Shown piece after piece: positions 34,161 to 43,798 of a stretch of DNA of 64,000 nt. This stretch comes from an uncultured Clostridia bacterium. Lineage in GTDB: Bacteria; Bacillota; Clostridia; Christensenellales; Borkfalkiaceae. How positions within the stretch are numbered: position 1 is the stretch's first letter; every line of letters starts with the position of its first letter. The translations under genes were made by a program, and so were the position numbers. The notes under the pieces are model-generated. The model was not told where the DNA came from and ran no database searches. It saw nothing but the letters and a program-made list of their open reading frames with translations. Location: the NCBI GenBank assembly GCA_934271245.1, contig CAKQQY010000006.1, forward strand, positions 1 to 64,000, written 5' to 3'.

Positions 34161-36998
34161 ATGAAAATAAAAAAGTTTTTAATTATTTTGTTCGGAATTC
34201 TTGCGGTAACGTGTTTTGCGTTTGCTTGTAACGGCCCCGATAATCCCGACAACGGGAAGAATAACCAAACAGTTGCGGATATTACAATAAACAACGGATT
34301 CGAAGCCGACGGAAGCGAAAAGTTAATCGAGGGTTCTGCCGGGGCGGAGATATCCCTAAACCGGGATAAAGCGTTCGTAAATACGGGTAACGGTTCTTTG
34401 AAAATATGCGTTAAACACGCGCCCGTTCCGAAGTTCGCTTTTTCCGACAGGCTTATCGAAAAAGATATATCCGATTGCGATTATTTAAGTTTCTGGGTAT
34501 ATCTCGACGGCGAAGTCCCCGTAAGTTTATCGAATACCGCTAACGACGGGACCTATCAAGGAACTACGGTAATTAACAGATATTATATAAAAGAATCGAT
34601 ACAGCCTAAAACGTGGACCAAAATCAAGATAACCAAGGGCGATGCGTTTTTTGATAATATGATGTATCACTTGCCTTACGGTAAATTTATTCTTTGCGGT
34701 ATAGGCGAAAACCTTAACGCGCCGCTCGATTACGATTTCTATATAGACGACGTAAGAGTATATAAAAAAGGAATGACGGGTGAAACGGAATTGTTTGCGG
34801 TTGATTCCGACGGAGAAGTAACCAACACTCTTCCCGACGGCGCCGTGGGCAGAAAATACGTACTTCCGAAAATCATCGTACTCGGCTCTGACGGAAGCGA
34901 ATTATTCGGTGAAACCGTCAACGTATCGGTAATCGCTCCCGACGGAAGCGCAACGGCGATTGCCGACGGTGAATTTATTACGAACAAAGCGGGCGTTTAC
35001 ACTCTTAACGCTACGTGTCTTAAAGACGGATTTACCGGAAAATACAGCAATACTTTTAACGTTAAGTTCGTTGAAATAGAAGAAGAAAACACCGAAACCG
35101 CCACTGTGGGAGAATCTTACTCCGTACCCGAACTTAATCTGTCAGACCCTTACGATAAAACGGCTCTTGACGGCGCGACGGTTACCGTAAAGGTGTTTAA
35201 CGGTAAAAATCAGGAAGTAGCGTTAAAAGACGGCAAATTTACTCCTAATATCGCAGATTGCTATACTGTCGAATATCTGATAGAGAAAAATCAAGCCGAT
35301 ACGAAAAATTCGGAAGTTTATAAAAAATTCGTGTGGGCAAGCGAAATTTCCGGATTGATTTCTGACTTTTCGTCCGATGAAAGCGCAACGATTTTCGTGT
35401 CTGCAGACGGATCATCGACGTTAAAGGCGTCGGAAGCCGTTGCTAAATATAGCGTGGACGGACAAGGAAAATCTCTTTCGATGGAAATAAACGGCGTTGC
35501 GTATCCGACGTTCACGTTCGGCAATAAATTCCCTTACGGAAAAATTGCGAACACCGAAATAGAATACGTAAGTTTCTGGATATACAACGACAGCGAAACC
35601 GATTTGTATATAACTAATTCGGGTAACCAACTCGACAGACAGTTGCTTGTTTCCAAGCTTTGGAACAGGGCGGTGTTTTATTCGGATAATTTTTCCGATT
35701 CGTTTAATCTTAAAAACAGTACGTTTACGGTATATTCCGCAAACGAAGCGGGCGAAAGGCTTAACGTTTCGCTTTATTTCGACGATTTAAGAGTAATTAA
35801 AGAAGGTTGCGCCGAAGAATCCGACTTTTCCGTTTCTATAACAGAAAACGATTATAACGAAATTACGGGCGAAGGCGTAAGATTTGCGCTTAACGGCGCA
35901 TATACCGCCGACGTGAGAGTTTACGCTTTCGGCGACGATACGGAAGCAATCGGTAAGGCGTCTATTCTTTCGCTTAAAGATTCCAACGGGGCTAACGTTA
36001 CCGTTAAAAACGGGGTGTTTACTCCTGTAAGAGAAGGTTGGCACATAATCGAACTGTACTATCGTAACGACGGAATAGATAATTCCGTAACCAAAAAGTT
36101 TTTTGTAAGACCGCAACTTGAATTCAACCCCGGTGTTGATCAACGCGACGCGGTAATGCCTTACGGCGAAGCGGAAACGAAATACGACACTTCGGAATAT
36201 AAACCCGTCCTTTGGAATAAAGGTTCGATTGCGGAAGAAAAAGACGTTCGTTTTTCGATTTCGGTAGTAGGCGCCAACGGTAAAAAGGTTGAAACGGACG
36301 GAATGTCTTTTACCCCCGCGAAAAAAGGGTTATACACCGTAACCTTTTACGCGCAGGATTCGGAAACAAAAGAGTTTGCTTCTTACGTCGTTAAACTTGG
36401 CATTTTTGAAAAAGGAAAAGTAGGCGTCGCGTACGATTTCGAAGACGGTGATATATCGGCAATTAAAAGCACTTATTACTGGTACGGTCGTGTTTCCGAT
36501 GCCGTGATTACCGATGAAGAAGTAGGCGGCAATGCAACTAAAAAAGCCAAAATCGAAGTAACGAAAGAATCGGCCAACGGTAAAACGGCGCACGAACCCA
36601 TGTTCTACATTACAGAAAGTAATATTTTACAAAATATTTCGCTTACCAAGTCGTTCAGTTTTGACGTTTATATAAAAGACGTAGATAACCGTTCTTTTAA
36701 CCTTGCAAAAGTTCTTTACTACGACTGGAACAGTCAGGGAAAAGCGAAAGTAAATCAAGGCACGTTAAGACAAAAAGTCAAATCCAACGAATGGGTGACG
36801 ATAACCGTCGAAAGGAAAGATTACGAAAAGGTGCTCGGCGGATACGTATTCGGCGGCTGTACTTTGTCGCTCGGAGGACAGGCGTGGACGGAGATTGACG
36901 ACAGACTTATTACGAGTTTCTTTTTAGTAGATAGTTCGGGTTATAAAGAATGCGGCGGAATAACTATTTATCTCGATAATTTCCGCGTGGAGGTATAG
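34161..36998 (+). CDS. large multi-domain lipoprotein with CBM-like sandwiches
   Basis: A 945-residue surface lipoprotein (lipobox FAFAC). Three segments read like jelly-roll carbohydrate-binding domains with a final cation-site-like FYIDDVRVYK strand: about 48-205 (DISDCDYLSFWVYLDGE, FYIDDVRVYKKG), 395-555 (IEYVSFWIYNDSE, LYFDDLRVIKEG) and 755-945 (SFSFDVYIKD, IYLDNFRVEV). Ig-like units lie between them (for example VGRKYVLPKIIVLGSDGSEL and VGESYSVPELNLSDPYDKTA). No enzyme motif is visible, so I read it as a glycan-capture protein, in role comparable to the outer binding lipoproteins of other polysaccharide systems. Confidence 0.6.
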   Translation: MKIKKFLIILFGILAVTCFAFACNGPDNPDNGKNNQTVADITINNGFEADGSEKLIEGSAGAEISLNRDKAFVNTGNGSLKICVKHAPVPKFAFSDRLIEKDISDCDYLSFWVYLDGEVPVSLSNTANDGTYQGTTVINRYYIKESIQPKTWTKIKITKGDAFFDNMMYHLPYGKFILCGIGENLNAPLDYDFYIDDVRVYKKGMTGETELFAVDSDGEVTNTLPDGAVGRKYVLPKIIVLGSDGSELFGETVNVSVIAPDGSATAIADGEFITNKAGVYTLNATCLKDGFTGKYSNTFNVKFVEIEEENTETATVGESYSVPELNLSDPYDKTALDGATVTVKVFNGKNQEVALKDGKFTPNIADCYTVEYLIEKNQADTKNSEVYKKFVWASEISGLISDFSSDESATIFVSADGSSTLKASEAVAKYSVDGQGKSLSMEINGVAYPTFTFGNKFPYGKIANTEIEYVSFWIYNDSETDLYITNSGNQLDRQLLVSKLWNRAVFYSDNFSDSFNLKNSTFTVYSANEAGERLNVSLYFDDLRVIKEGCAEESDFSVSITENDYNEITGEGVRFALNGAYTADVRVYAFGDDTEAIGKASILSLKDSNGANVTVKNGVFTPVREGWHIIELYYRNDGIDNSVTKKFFVRPQLEFNPGVDQRDAVMPYGEAETKYDTSEYKPVLWNKGSIAEEKDVRFSISVVGANGKKVETDGMSFTPAKKGLYTVTFYAQDSETKEFASYVVKLGIFEKGKVGVAYDFEDGDISAIKSTYYWYGRVSDAVITDEEVGGNATKKAKIEVTKESANGKTAHEPMFYITESNILQNISLTKSFSFDVYIKDVDNRSFNLAKVLYYDWNSQGKAKVNQGTLRQKVKSNEWVTITVERKDYEKVLGGYVFGGCTLSLGGQAWTEIDDRLITSFFLVDSSGYKECGGITIYLDNFRVEV

Positions 36999-36999
36999 T

Positions 37000-39063
37000 A
37001 TGATGAAAAAATTCTGCGCGACGATAATCTCGTTTCTTTTGATATTTACTTCTGTTTTCGCAATTTCTTGTAACGATGCGAACGACCCCGGGAAAAATAA
37101 CGAACCCAAAGCGAACGTGTATACGGACGATCGAATGATGCTCGGTATGTACCACATAACTCCCGTAATAGACGACGTTAAAAATCAGATTAAATTCGAG
37201 GACGCGGTAAACGGGGACAGGTTCAACGTGTTTCTTTTAAGCCGAGTCGAAATACCTAACGAAACGGAATTCGATTATTACTGTACGAAAGTATACGAAG
37301 CGGGTAAAAGATTCTTTATTTTCGATTCTACTTATCTGTGGAACGGCGCGGCAGGTAATACCGTGCATAAAGATATTTACGTTCGTATGCATAATATGAA
37401 AGAAACGCTCCGTTCCAAAACTTATTACGATGCGTTTTTAGGTTACTATGTAGACGAGCCGCTTCTTCTCGGTATTCCGTTAAGCGAATTACGAGAAGCG
37501 AGCAAAGCGTTCAGAACGACTTTCCCCGATAAACGGTTTATGGTAGTGTTTTCCGCAGCAGGTATCAGCACCGAATACGATATAGGCGCGGGAAAAGACA
37601 GGCTTACCCGTGAAGGCGGTGAGTTTATAACCGATATAGGCTTCGATATTTACGGGCAGTTCGGCGATTACTATCTCGATTTGTGGGATACGATGACGGA
37701 AATGTTTAAAGGGCTTGAAAAGAACTACTGGGCAGTACCCATGGTAATGAACTACGGCAGCAGGGTAACCGAAGACGACGCGATAGGTAGCGTAGACGGG
37801 TGCTACGAAGTCGTTAAAAAGACGAACGGCGGAGTCGGAATGATGCTTTATAACGCGTATACCTATCCCGCCGAAGTAGAAAACATAGGAAATATCGGAT
37901 TTTGCGATATGGCTTACACCACGAAAGAAGAGTTTATGACGTGGAAAAACAAGAAAGATCCGTGGCGCAAATACTACTATAAATTCTATAACGAAGACGG
38001 TTCTCAAAAAACTCCCGGCGTAGATTTCGTTCCCTGGACGAGGCTCGACGCAAGGATAAAAGAACTTGCTGCCGAAATAAACAAAAACAACGAAGGCAAA
38101 CTTATAAAAGCGGAAACGGAAATCGTTTGCGGAGAAAATCTCGAATACGCTTACGATTTTGCTCCCCATTCGCCGGTCGCAAGCGAGTATATTCCTAACT
38201 TAAAGTATGAATACGCTCAAAAAGGCTCTGACGAATGGTCGGCAAACGCTCCTACGGAAATAGGCGAATACCAGGTTAAAATTTCGCTTGAAGAAACTAT
38301 TTATCGTAAAGCGGCGGAAAAAATCGTTGACTTTAAAATCGTAGAATCCACCGACACGTTGATTTCGTCTTCTCTCATAACCGAAAACTATTCGGCAGAC
38401 GTAAAAACGGTAAGTTTTAACGTGGACGGATATTCTTATTCTGTTGACGGCGTAAATTATTTGCCTTACGAAAAGAATAGTCCTATCGACGTTACGAACA
38501 TGATTTCCAACGGCGGAAGGACCAGACATATCTATCTTAAAGAAGGAAGCAAAACTCCTTACGCATATAAAATTAAAAGTTATAAGTCGATAACAATTCA
38601 GGATTTTGAAAAAGGAACTAATCCAGCATACTCGGCTTATACGGTATCGGGCGTTATTAAAAAAGAAGGCTCGTATTCCGGCAAACTCAATTTCAAATAC
38701 AACGACGTGGAAAGAAAGTACGTCAGCGAAAATTATTTTTCCGACTTTATCTATCCGCAGAACGGAAGCAATTTGTGGTCGATTGCCGGTTGTACTAAGT
38801 TAGAATTTTATGTTTATTCCGATAAGGAATTCAATATGAGCCTTTGGCTTATAGCGGATAACTGGGGCGGCTGCGCAACTTCGCAGAGTTTCAAAGTAGG
38901 CAAAAACGAATGGACGAAGTTGTCTTTCGATTTATCGGCGTTCAGGGGACTTACTTCAACGCCGGAATATACTTTCAGTCATATGCATATGCTGACGTTC
39001 TTGTGCGATACCGTTCCTAACGAAGTGTTTATCGACTCGATAAGCGTAATAGGGCTTGATTAG
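37000..39063 (+). CDS. lipoprotein putative glycosidase with Y-x-DEP motif plus CBM
   Basis: A 687-residue lipoprotein (lipobox AISC, Cys24). Residues 45-340 are homologous by eye to the whole 295-residue protein encoded next: GYYVDEPLLLGIPL (Glu153), RFMVVFSAAGIS, ITDIGFDIYGQF, VPMVMNYGS and TYPAEVENIGNIGF each have a counterpart there. The spacing of strands suggests a TIM barrel, with Glu153 after a strand end as the acid/base candidate. Residues 345-450 look Ig-like, and 540-687 are a jelly-roll CBM (IQDFEKGTNPAYS, VFIDSISVIGLD). I do not recognise a named family. It probably acts on surface-bound glycan ahead of import. Confidence 0.6.
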   Translation: MMKKFCATIISFLLIFTSVFAISCNDANDPGKNNEPKANVYTDDRMMLGMYHITPVIDDVKNQIKFEDAVNGDRFNVFLLSRVEIPNETEFDYYCTKVYEAGKRFFIFDSTYLWNGAAGNTVHKDIYVRMHNMKETLRSKTYYDAFLGYYVDEPLLLGIPLSELREASKAFRTTFPDKRFMVVFSAAGISTEYDIGAGKDRLTREGGEFITDIGFDIYGQFGDYYLDLWDTMTEMFKGLEKNYWAVPMVMNYGSRVTEDDAIGSVDGCYEVVKKTNGGVGMMLYNAYTYPAEVENIGNIGFCDMAYTTKEEFMTWKNKKDPWRKYYYKFYNEDGSQKTPGVDFVPWTRLDARIKELAAEINKNNEGKLIKAETEIVCGENLEYAYDFAPHSPVASEYIPNLKYEYAQKGSDEWSANAPTEIGEYQVKISLEETIYRKAAEKIVDFKIVESTDTLISSSLITENYSADVKTVSFNVDGYSYSVDGVNYLPYEKNSPIDVTNMISNGGRTRHIYLKEGSKTPYAYKIKSYKSITIQDFEKGTNPAYSAYTVSGVIKKEGSYSGKLNFKYNDVERKYVSENYFSDFIYPQNGSNLWSIAGCTKLEFYVYSDKEFNMSLWLIADNWGGCATSQSFKVGKNEWTKLSFDLSAFRGLTSTPEYTFSHMHMLTFLCDTVPNEVFIDSISVIGLD

Positions 39064-39081
39064 AATAAAGGAGATAATAAA

Positions 39082-39969
39082 ATGTATTTCGGAATTTTTC
39101 ACACAGCAAAAAACGTATATCCCGAAGTTTTCGAAGAACTCGTTAAAAGCGATTACGTAAACGTTTTCTTATCGGAAAGCACTCCCGAAGACCCTGTTTC
39201 GGTAGAAATGGTTAAAGAAGTCGCAAACTACGGCAAAAAGGTTTACGTTGCCTTTTTTGGTTGGATTTTTCATCACGTTAAATACGCAAAAATGGTTGAC
39301 GTGGGCGAAGACTACGACGTTAAATGTGAACTTTACGCCGACTGGAAAGAAAGAGCGGATAAAAAAATAGAGTTCTTAAAATCACTCGGTTGTGACGATG
39401 CTATAGAAGGGTTTTATATCGACGAGCCGCTCTTAAACGGAATATCGTTAGAAGACTTCGAAGAAGCGACGGGGTATCTTGTAAACAAATGGAAAGGAAA
39501 GAGAATGTTTTGTTGCTTTTCCGTTGCGGGTGTCGCGCCCGATATATGGACCACGGGAAACGTTAAGCCTATAACGGAAAAGGCAGGGCAGTATATAACA
39601 GACGTTGCTTTCGATATGTATCATGCGTTCGACTGGAAATATGAGCATATAGCGACGCAGATGAAAGAAAGGCTCGGCAATCGCGACGACGTTCGCGTGT
39701 GGTACGTGCCTTGCACGATGAATTATCGCGGAGATAAAACCGAAGAACACTGCTTAAAGCATCTCGAAGGTTGTTACGATTTACTTAAAAAAGAAAAAAA
39801 TCCCGGGGGACTTATGTGCTTCACGTACTATACGTTCCCGAGAGAAGTGGAAGCGCTCGGGAATATCGGACTCGATCATTTATACGGACAAAATCCCGAA
39901 GACGCCAACTGGCAGAAATTACACGACGAAATTCTCAGGATAGGTAAAGAATGCGTCGGTAACGATTAA
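39082..39969 (+). CDS. cytosolic Y-x-DEP putative glycosidase
   Basis: A 295-residue protein with no signal peptide, corresponding to just the catalytic-like domain of the preceding lipoprotein. Shared blocks are GFYIDEPLLNGISL (Asp114, Glu115), RMFCCFSVAGVA, ITDVAFDMYHAF, VPCTMNYRGD, LEGCYDLLKKE and FPREVEALGNIGL. A second invariant acidic residue candidate is the Asp in AFDMY. The exported/cytosolic pairing suggests the same linkage is attacked first outside and then inside the cell. It starts after an AAGGAGA (39067-39073). Family not recognised; a TIM-barrel hydrolase is the best guess. Confidence 0.6.
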   Translation: MYFGIFHTAKNVYPEVFEELVKSDYVNVFLSESTPEDPVSVEMVKEVANYGKKVYVAFFGWIFHHVKYAKMVDVGEDYDVKCELYADWKERADKKIEFLKSLGCDDAIEGFYIDEPLLNGISLEDFEEATGYLVNKWKGKRMFCCFSVAGVAPDIWTTGNVKPITEKAGQYITDVAFDMYHAFDWKYEHIATQMKERLGNRDDVRVWYVPCTMNYRGDKTEEHCLKHLEGCYDLLKKEKNPGGLMCFTYYTFPREVEALGNIGLDHLYGQNPEDANWQKLHDEILRIGKECVGND

Positions 39970-39988
39970 ATATAATAAGGAGAAAATT

Positions 39989-41617
39989 ATGAAAAAGCAC
40001 AGTGCTAAGTTTTTTAAAAGACTAAGCGTCTGCATAGCGGTCGTTATTGCTCTCGGGGCATTTTCCGCGTGCGGAAAAACAGACTTAACCGTTTCTGTAA
40101 CGGGATCGGAAAACGGCGTTATAACGACGGTATATAACGGTTCGCCCGTATCGGTAAAAGCAACGGGAGCCGACGTTACGTTTAAGTACGAATATAAAGG
40201 TATTGACGGAACGGATTACGCTGTAAGTACCACCGCGCCTACTAATGCGGGAACCTATGATGTAACCGTTTCGTTTGACGGCAACGATTCCTATAACGCT
40301 TATAGCGCTACGGTAAAACTCGTTATAAATAAAGCAAACAATAATTTTACTGTTTCCATGGCTGATTACGTTTACGGCGAAACCGCTTCCGAACCCAACT
40401 TGACGGGGAATAAAGGCGGAGCGGCAACTTTCGCTTACGTCGGAACCGGCGATACCGAATACGCTTCTTCCGCTAACGCTCCTACGGACGCAGGTTCTTA
40501 TAAAGTAACCGCAACCGTCGGCGAATCTGCAAACTATCTTGCAGGAAGCGCGGAAGCGACTTTTACCGTTTCCCGAGCGGACAACGTACTCGAAATTACG
40601 ATGGCAGACTATAAAGTCGGTCAGACGGACGTAGAACCCGTTGTCGTTAAAAACACGTCGGGCGCGGAAGTTACTTTCGTTTACGAAGGAACAGGAAGCA
40701 CCGAATACGCAAAGAGTAATGCTAAACCCACCGAAGCGGGCGATTATATCGTTACCGCAACGACTGCGGAAACCAAGAATTATAAGACTGCAACCGCAAA
40801 CACGACGTTCAAAGTGGAAATGGCGCAGAGAACCGACGTTCCCGAAAACAAACCCCAATTAAAAGCAGGCGTAATGGTGCTTGACGATTCATTCTCTATC
40901 GAAGTCGAAGCGGACACCGAATATTGCCTTACCGACGCTGACGGAAAAGTTCTTACAGAATATCAGGCTACTGCGGAATTTACCGGATTAAAATCTAACA
41001 CGACGTATTACGTTCAGTCCCGCCGTCCCGCAAATTCGGAAGCGGCAGCGTCCGATCCTTGCGCGCAAAAACTCGAAGTTAAAACTCTTACGAGCGCGTT
41101 GCTCGACGATTTCGAACGTAAAGCGGCAGGCGACGGAGCAGGTAACTTTGCCGTTTCCAACGCAAAAGCGCATAGCGGCAATAACAGCCTTATGAGCGGA
41201 ACTCCCGACGGCGCTTACGGTTTTATTCTTCAACCTAATGCTCTTATCGAAAGAGACGATAACGGCAACAAGTATAACGGATACTGGCAGAGCGGCGATT
41301 TCGGTCAGAACTATATCGATATAAGCGGATATAAATACATCTCTTTCTGGGCATGGTTCGATAAAGACGTTGCGATAGGTCAGGGGATCGAAATATGGAA
41401 AAACCCCGACGGAGACGTGTTTAATTGCGGTGTCGGACAGGCTGTAAAAGGCGGTTCTTGGCAGAGAGTCGTAATCGACTTAAAGGTAAACGTCGTGGTT
41501 CGCGGATCCGTTGACGATATCTGCACGCACGTTGCAAAAATATACTTTAACTTTGCCTGGACACCTGCGTCTGAAATCGGAACTTTCTATATCGACGATT
41601 TGATGATGCTTAAATAA
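39989..41617 (+). CDS. MBG-repeat lipoprotein with C-terminal CBM
   Basis: A 542-residue lipoprotein (lipobox FSACG). Three MBG-like repeats occupy about 30-285; each contains a V/ATFxYEG/VGTGxTEYA core and closes TNAGTYDVT, TDAGSYKVT or TEAGDYIVT. A fibronectin III-like unit (about 290-370, AEFTGLKSNTTYYVQSRRP) and a jelly-roll CBM (375-542, LLDDFERKAAGDGAG, GYKYISFWAWFD, FYIDDLMMLK) follow. It looks like a stalk that presents a glycan-binding head. The repeats also leave long reverse-strand open frames here that are not genes. Confidence 0.65.
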   Translation: MKKHSAKFFKRLSVCIAVVIALGAFSACGKTDLTVSVTGSENGVITTVYNGSPVSVKATGADVTFKYEYKGIDGTDYAVSTTAPTNAGTYDVTVSFDGNDSYNAYSATVKLVINKANNNFTVSMADYVYGETASEPNLTGNKGGAATFAYVGTGDTEYASSANAPTDAGSYKVTATVGESANYLAGSAEATFTVSRADNVLEITMADYKVGQTDVEPVVVKNTSGAEVTFVYEGTGSTEYAKSNAKPTEAGDYIVTATTAETKNYKTATANTTFKVEMAQRTDVPENKPQLKAGVMVLDDSFSIEVEADTEYCLTDADGKVLTEYQATAEFTGLKSNTTYYVQSRRPANSEAAASDPCAQKLEVKTLTSALLDDFERKAAGDGAGNFAVSNAKAHSGNNSLMSGTPDGAYGFILQPNALIERDDNGNKYNGYWQSGDFGQNYIDISGYKYISFWAWFDKDVAIGQGIEIWKNPDGDVFNCGVGQAVKGGSWQRVVIDLKVNVVVRGSVDDICTHVAKIYFNFAWTPASEIGTFYIDDLMMLK

Positions 41618-41666
41618 AAAACGATTTACCCCTTAACAAGGGCAGAATAAAAACTTTCGGTGAATA

Positions 41667-42554
41667 ATGGGTTATCTTATTATATTTTGCGCGTCTGCGC
41701 TTAACGGAATATGCAACGTTCTCGGCGAGTGTTATAACAGACGCGTAAAAACAGCCGATTCGTTCTGCTATACGATTATTATATCTTTAATAGTTTTCTT
41801 ATTCTACCTTGCGTACGGGGGATTTTCTTTCGGGTGGGATTTACTTACCTTTCTCACCGCGTGCGCCTACGGACTATGTTACTCGCTGACCTTCGTGTTT
41901 ATGCTTAAAGCGTTGGAATACGGGTATGTGTCGCTGGTATCGCTTATAATGGCGTACTCGCTGATGTTGCCTACGCTCTTCGGGATATTCTTTTATAGGG
42001 AATATCCGAGCGTTTGGTTCTATATCGGATTAGCGTTGCTTGTCGCGGCGGTATTTCTCATAAGAAAAAAAGATCCGAAAGAGAAAGAAAAAACGGAAGA
42101 AACACAAAAGAAAGTCGGGGGAAAGTGGCTTGTTTATGCTTTTCTCGCGATGATCATGAACGGCGCCCTGTCGATTCTGCAAACCTATCAGCAGAAATCG
42201 ACGGGCGGCGAATTCAAAAGCGAATTTATGATGACGGCTATGATAATTGTTTTTGCGTTCAGCGCGGTTAAAATAGCGATAACGGCAAGGAGCAATAAAG
42301 AATCAGTCGTCGTAAACTTCAAAAAAGGCTGGTGGGTGGCCGCCATTTACGGTATTGCTAACGCTGTACTGAATTTACTTGTTATGGTAGCCGTAGGGCT
42401 GCTACCTTCCGGAATTATATTTTCTACTATTTGCGGCGTAAGTCTTGTGATTACGTTTATTCTTTCCGTGACGATTTTTAAGGAAAGATTAAACCCTGCG
42501 CAAGTAATAGGGTTTATAATCGGTCTTTGTTCGACAGTGATTATGAATCTTTGA
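41667..42554 (+). CDS. EamA/DMT-family transporter
   Basis: A 295-residue protein with ten hydrophobic segments in two repeats of five, split by a charged loop near residue 135-150 (RKKDPKEKEKTEE). The repeats are recognisable as EamA domains: KALEYGYVSLVSLIMAYSLM with LPTLFGIFFYREYP in the first, and VGLLPSGIIFSTICGVSLVI with FKERLNPAQVIGFIIG in the second. Relatives export or take up sugars, amino acids or other metabolites. Being inside a glycan operon, it may move a monosaccharide or a by-product. Confidence 0.82.
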   Translation: MGYLIIFCASALNGICNVLGECYNRRVKTADSFCYTIIISLIVFLFYLAYGGFSFGWDLLTFLTACAYGLCYSLTFVFMLKALEYGYVSLVSLIMAYSLMLPTLFGIFFYREYPSVWFYIGLALLVAAVFLIRKKDPKEKEKTEETQKKVGGKWLVYAFLAMIMNGALSILQTYQQKSTGGEFKSEFMMTAMIIVFAFSAVKIAITARSNKESVVVNFKKGWWVAAIYGIANAVLNLLVMVAVGLLPSGIIFSTICGVSLVITFILSVTIFKERLNPAQVIGFIIGLCSTVIMNL

Positions 42555-42571
42555 TCAAACGATTATTATTT

Positions 42572-43729
42572 ATGAAAAATTTATTAAAACAATACGACAT
42601 AAAAGTCGGAAACGCTACTAAAACTGTATTCAATAACGACAACGATATATATCAGGACGGAACGTTGCCGCTGTATCGGGATAAAGACGGAACTTTATGG
42701 GCGATAAGCGGACATACGCACGCGGGGCATATCGGAATGTTTAAAGGTACTTGTATAAGTGACCTTGCCGAAGTGTATCCGACTAAAATGAATTTCGAAA
42801 CGGGAAGCGCCGATAACGCTTTTAACGGAATCAAGTATCCCGAAGGAATAAAGTCGCGCGGATCCGTATGGCCGATGGGTTTATATATTTGCCCGAATAC
42901 TCACCGCTTTTTCTGTTTTTTTCACAACGAAACGGGTTGGAACGGCAAAGGCACGGGGTATGACGCTTACGGTTTATGCGATAAACCTAACGGCGATTCC
43001 GATTTTCGTCATATAGGGCTAATAGTTTCCGACGATGAAGGAAGAACGTGGGATTTTTTGCGCTGGGTGCTTACTTCCGAACAGGTGTGCTTTACCAAGG
43101 CGTACAATCCCGACGGAATAAACGTTCTCGGACAGGAAAATAAAAGTTTGTCGCTCGGAAGCGGCGATTTCACTCTTTTCGTAAACGAACGCGACGGGTT
43201 TATGTACCTGGTATATAATATCCTTTCCTTTGATTTTGACGAAAAAAGATTGTCGGGGTGTAACGTATATCTCGCGAGAACGCGGATTCGTAACGACGGT
43301 ATCATGGGCGATTTCGTTAAATACTACGACGGAAGTTTTTCGGAACCCGGAAACTTCGGAAAGGAAACGCCGATTGTCGAAAACGCATGGCACGCAAGAA
43401 TTACATATTCGGAAAATTTAGGCGCTTACGTTATGAGTTCTACCGCGGTTAATTCTTCGGCTTACGAAGTAAGCGAGTTCGTACCCGACTACGCCGAATT
43501 CAGAACGGGTAAAACCCTTACCGAATGGAGCGAACCGATTACTATTCCGTATAAAGAAGGTAATCGCGGTTATTTCGGTAATCATTACGTTTCTTTGGTG
43601 TCCGAAGACAACGTATCGTCCGCTTCGGAATTAAGGGGCGGAGTATCCGCGCTCTTGTGTCATAACGCGACGGACGTAATGAAATACCCGCTGAAATTTT
43701 GCAAAAAACGCAGTAAACTATTTTTCTGA
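42572..43729 (+). CDS. beta-propeller glycosidase-like protein
   Basis: A cytosolic 385-residue protein that reads like a bladed beta-propeller: a sialidase-type Asp box (SDDEGRTW, about 160-167), repeated LYRDKDGTLWAISGHTH, GLYICPNTHRFFCFFHNETG and FTLFVNERDGFMYLVYN strands with acidic turns, and WHARITYSENLGAYVMSS. That pattern fits GH43, GH117 or GH33-like enzymes, but I cannot place it in one family. I start it at the ATG at 42572 because the in-frame TTG at 42527 lies inside the previous gene. No good ribosome site is visible, so coupling to the transporter gene is likely. Confidence 0.6.
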   Translation: MKNLLKQYDIKVGNATKTVFNNDNDIYQDGTLPLYRDKDGTLWAISGHTHAGHIGMFKGTCISDLAEVYPTKMNFETGSADNAFNGIKYPEGIKSRGSVWPMGLYICPNTHRFFCFFHNETGWNGKGTGYDAYGLCDKPNGDSDFRHIGLIVSDDEGRTWDFLRWVLTSEQVCFTKAYNPDGINVLGQENKSLSLGSGDFTLFVNERDGFMYLVYNILSFDFDEKRLSGCNVYLARTRIRNDGIMGDFVKYYDGSFSEPGNFGKETPIVENAWHARITYSENLGAYVMSSTAVNSSAYEVSEFVPDYAEFRTGKTLTEWSEPITIPYKEGNRGYFGNHYVSLVSEDNVSSASELRGGVSALLCHNATDVMKYPLKFCKKRSKLFF

Positions 43730-43747
43730 ACAAAACCAAAAAATATA

Positions 43748-43776
43748 TTGACTTAAAGGATATAACAAGTTAAAAT
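43748..43776 (+). promoter_or_regulatory. internal promoter for the alpha-galactosidase gene
   Basis: TTGACT (43748-43753) and TAAAAT (43771-43776) have a 17-base spacer. It would allow the GH36 gene to be expressed apart from the long operon upstream. Confidence 0.6.
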
Positions 43777-43798
43777 AACAATATAAAAAATGAAAAGC

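Noticed and set aside
37489..38169. 226-codon minus-strand open frame
   Set aside because: It is inside the Y-x-DEP lipoprotein gene, with the composition of a reverse-strand shadow.
40085..40858. 257-codon open frame on the minus strand
   Set aside because: It mirrors the three MBG repeats of the lipoprotein gene; the repeated coding pattern keeps the opposite strand open.
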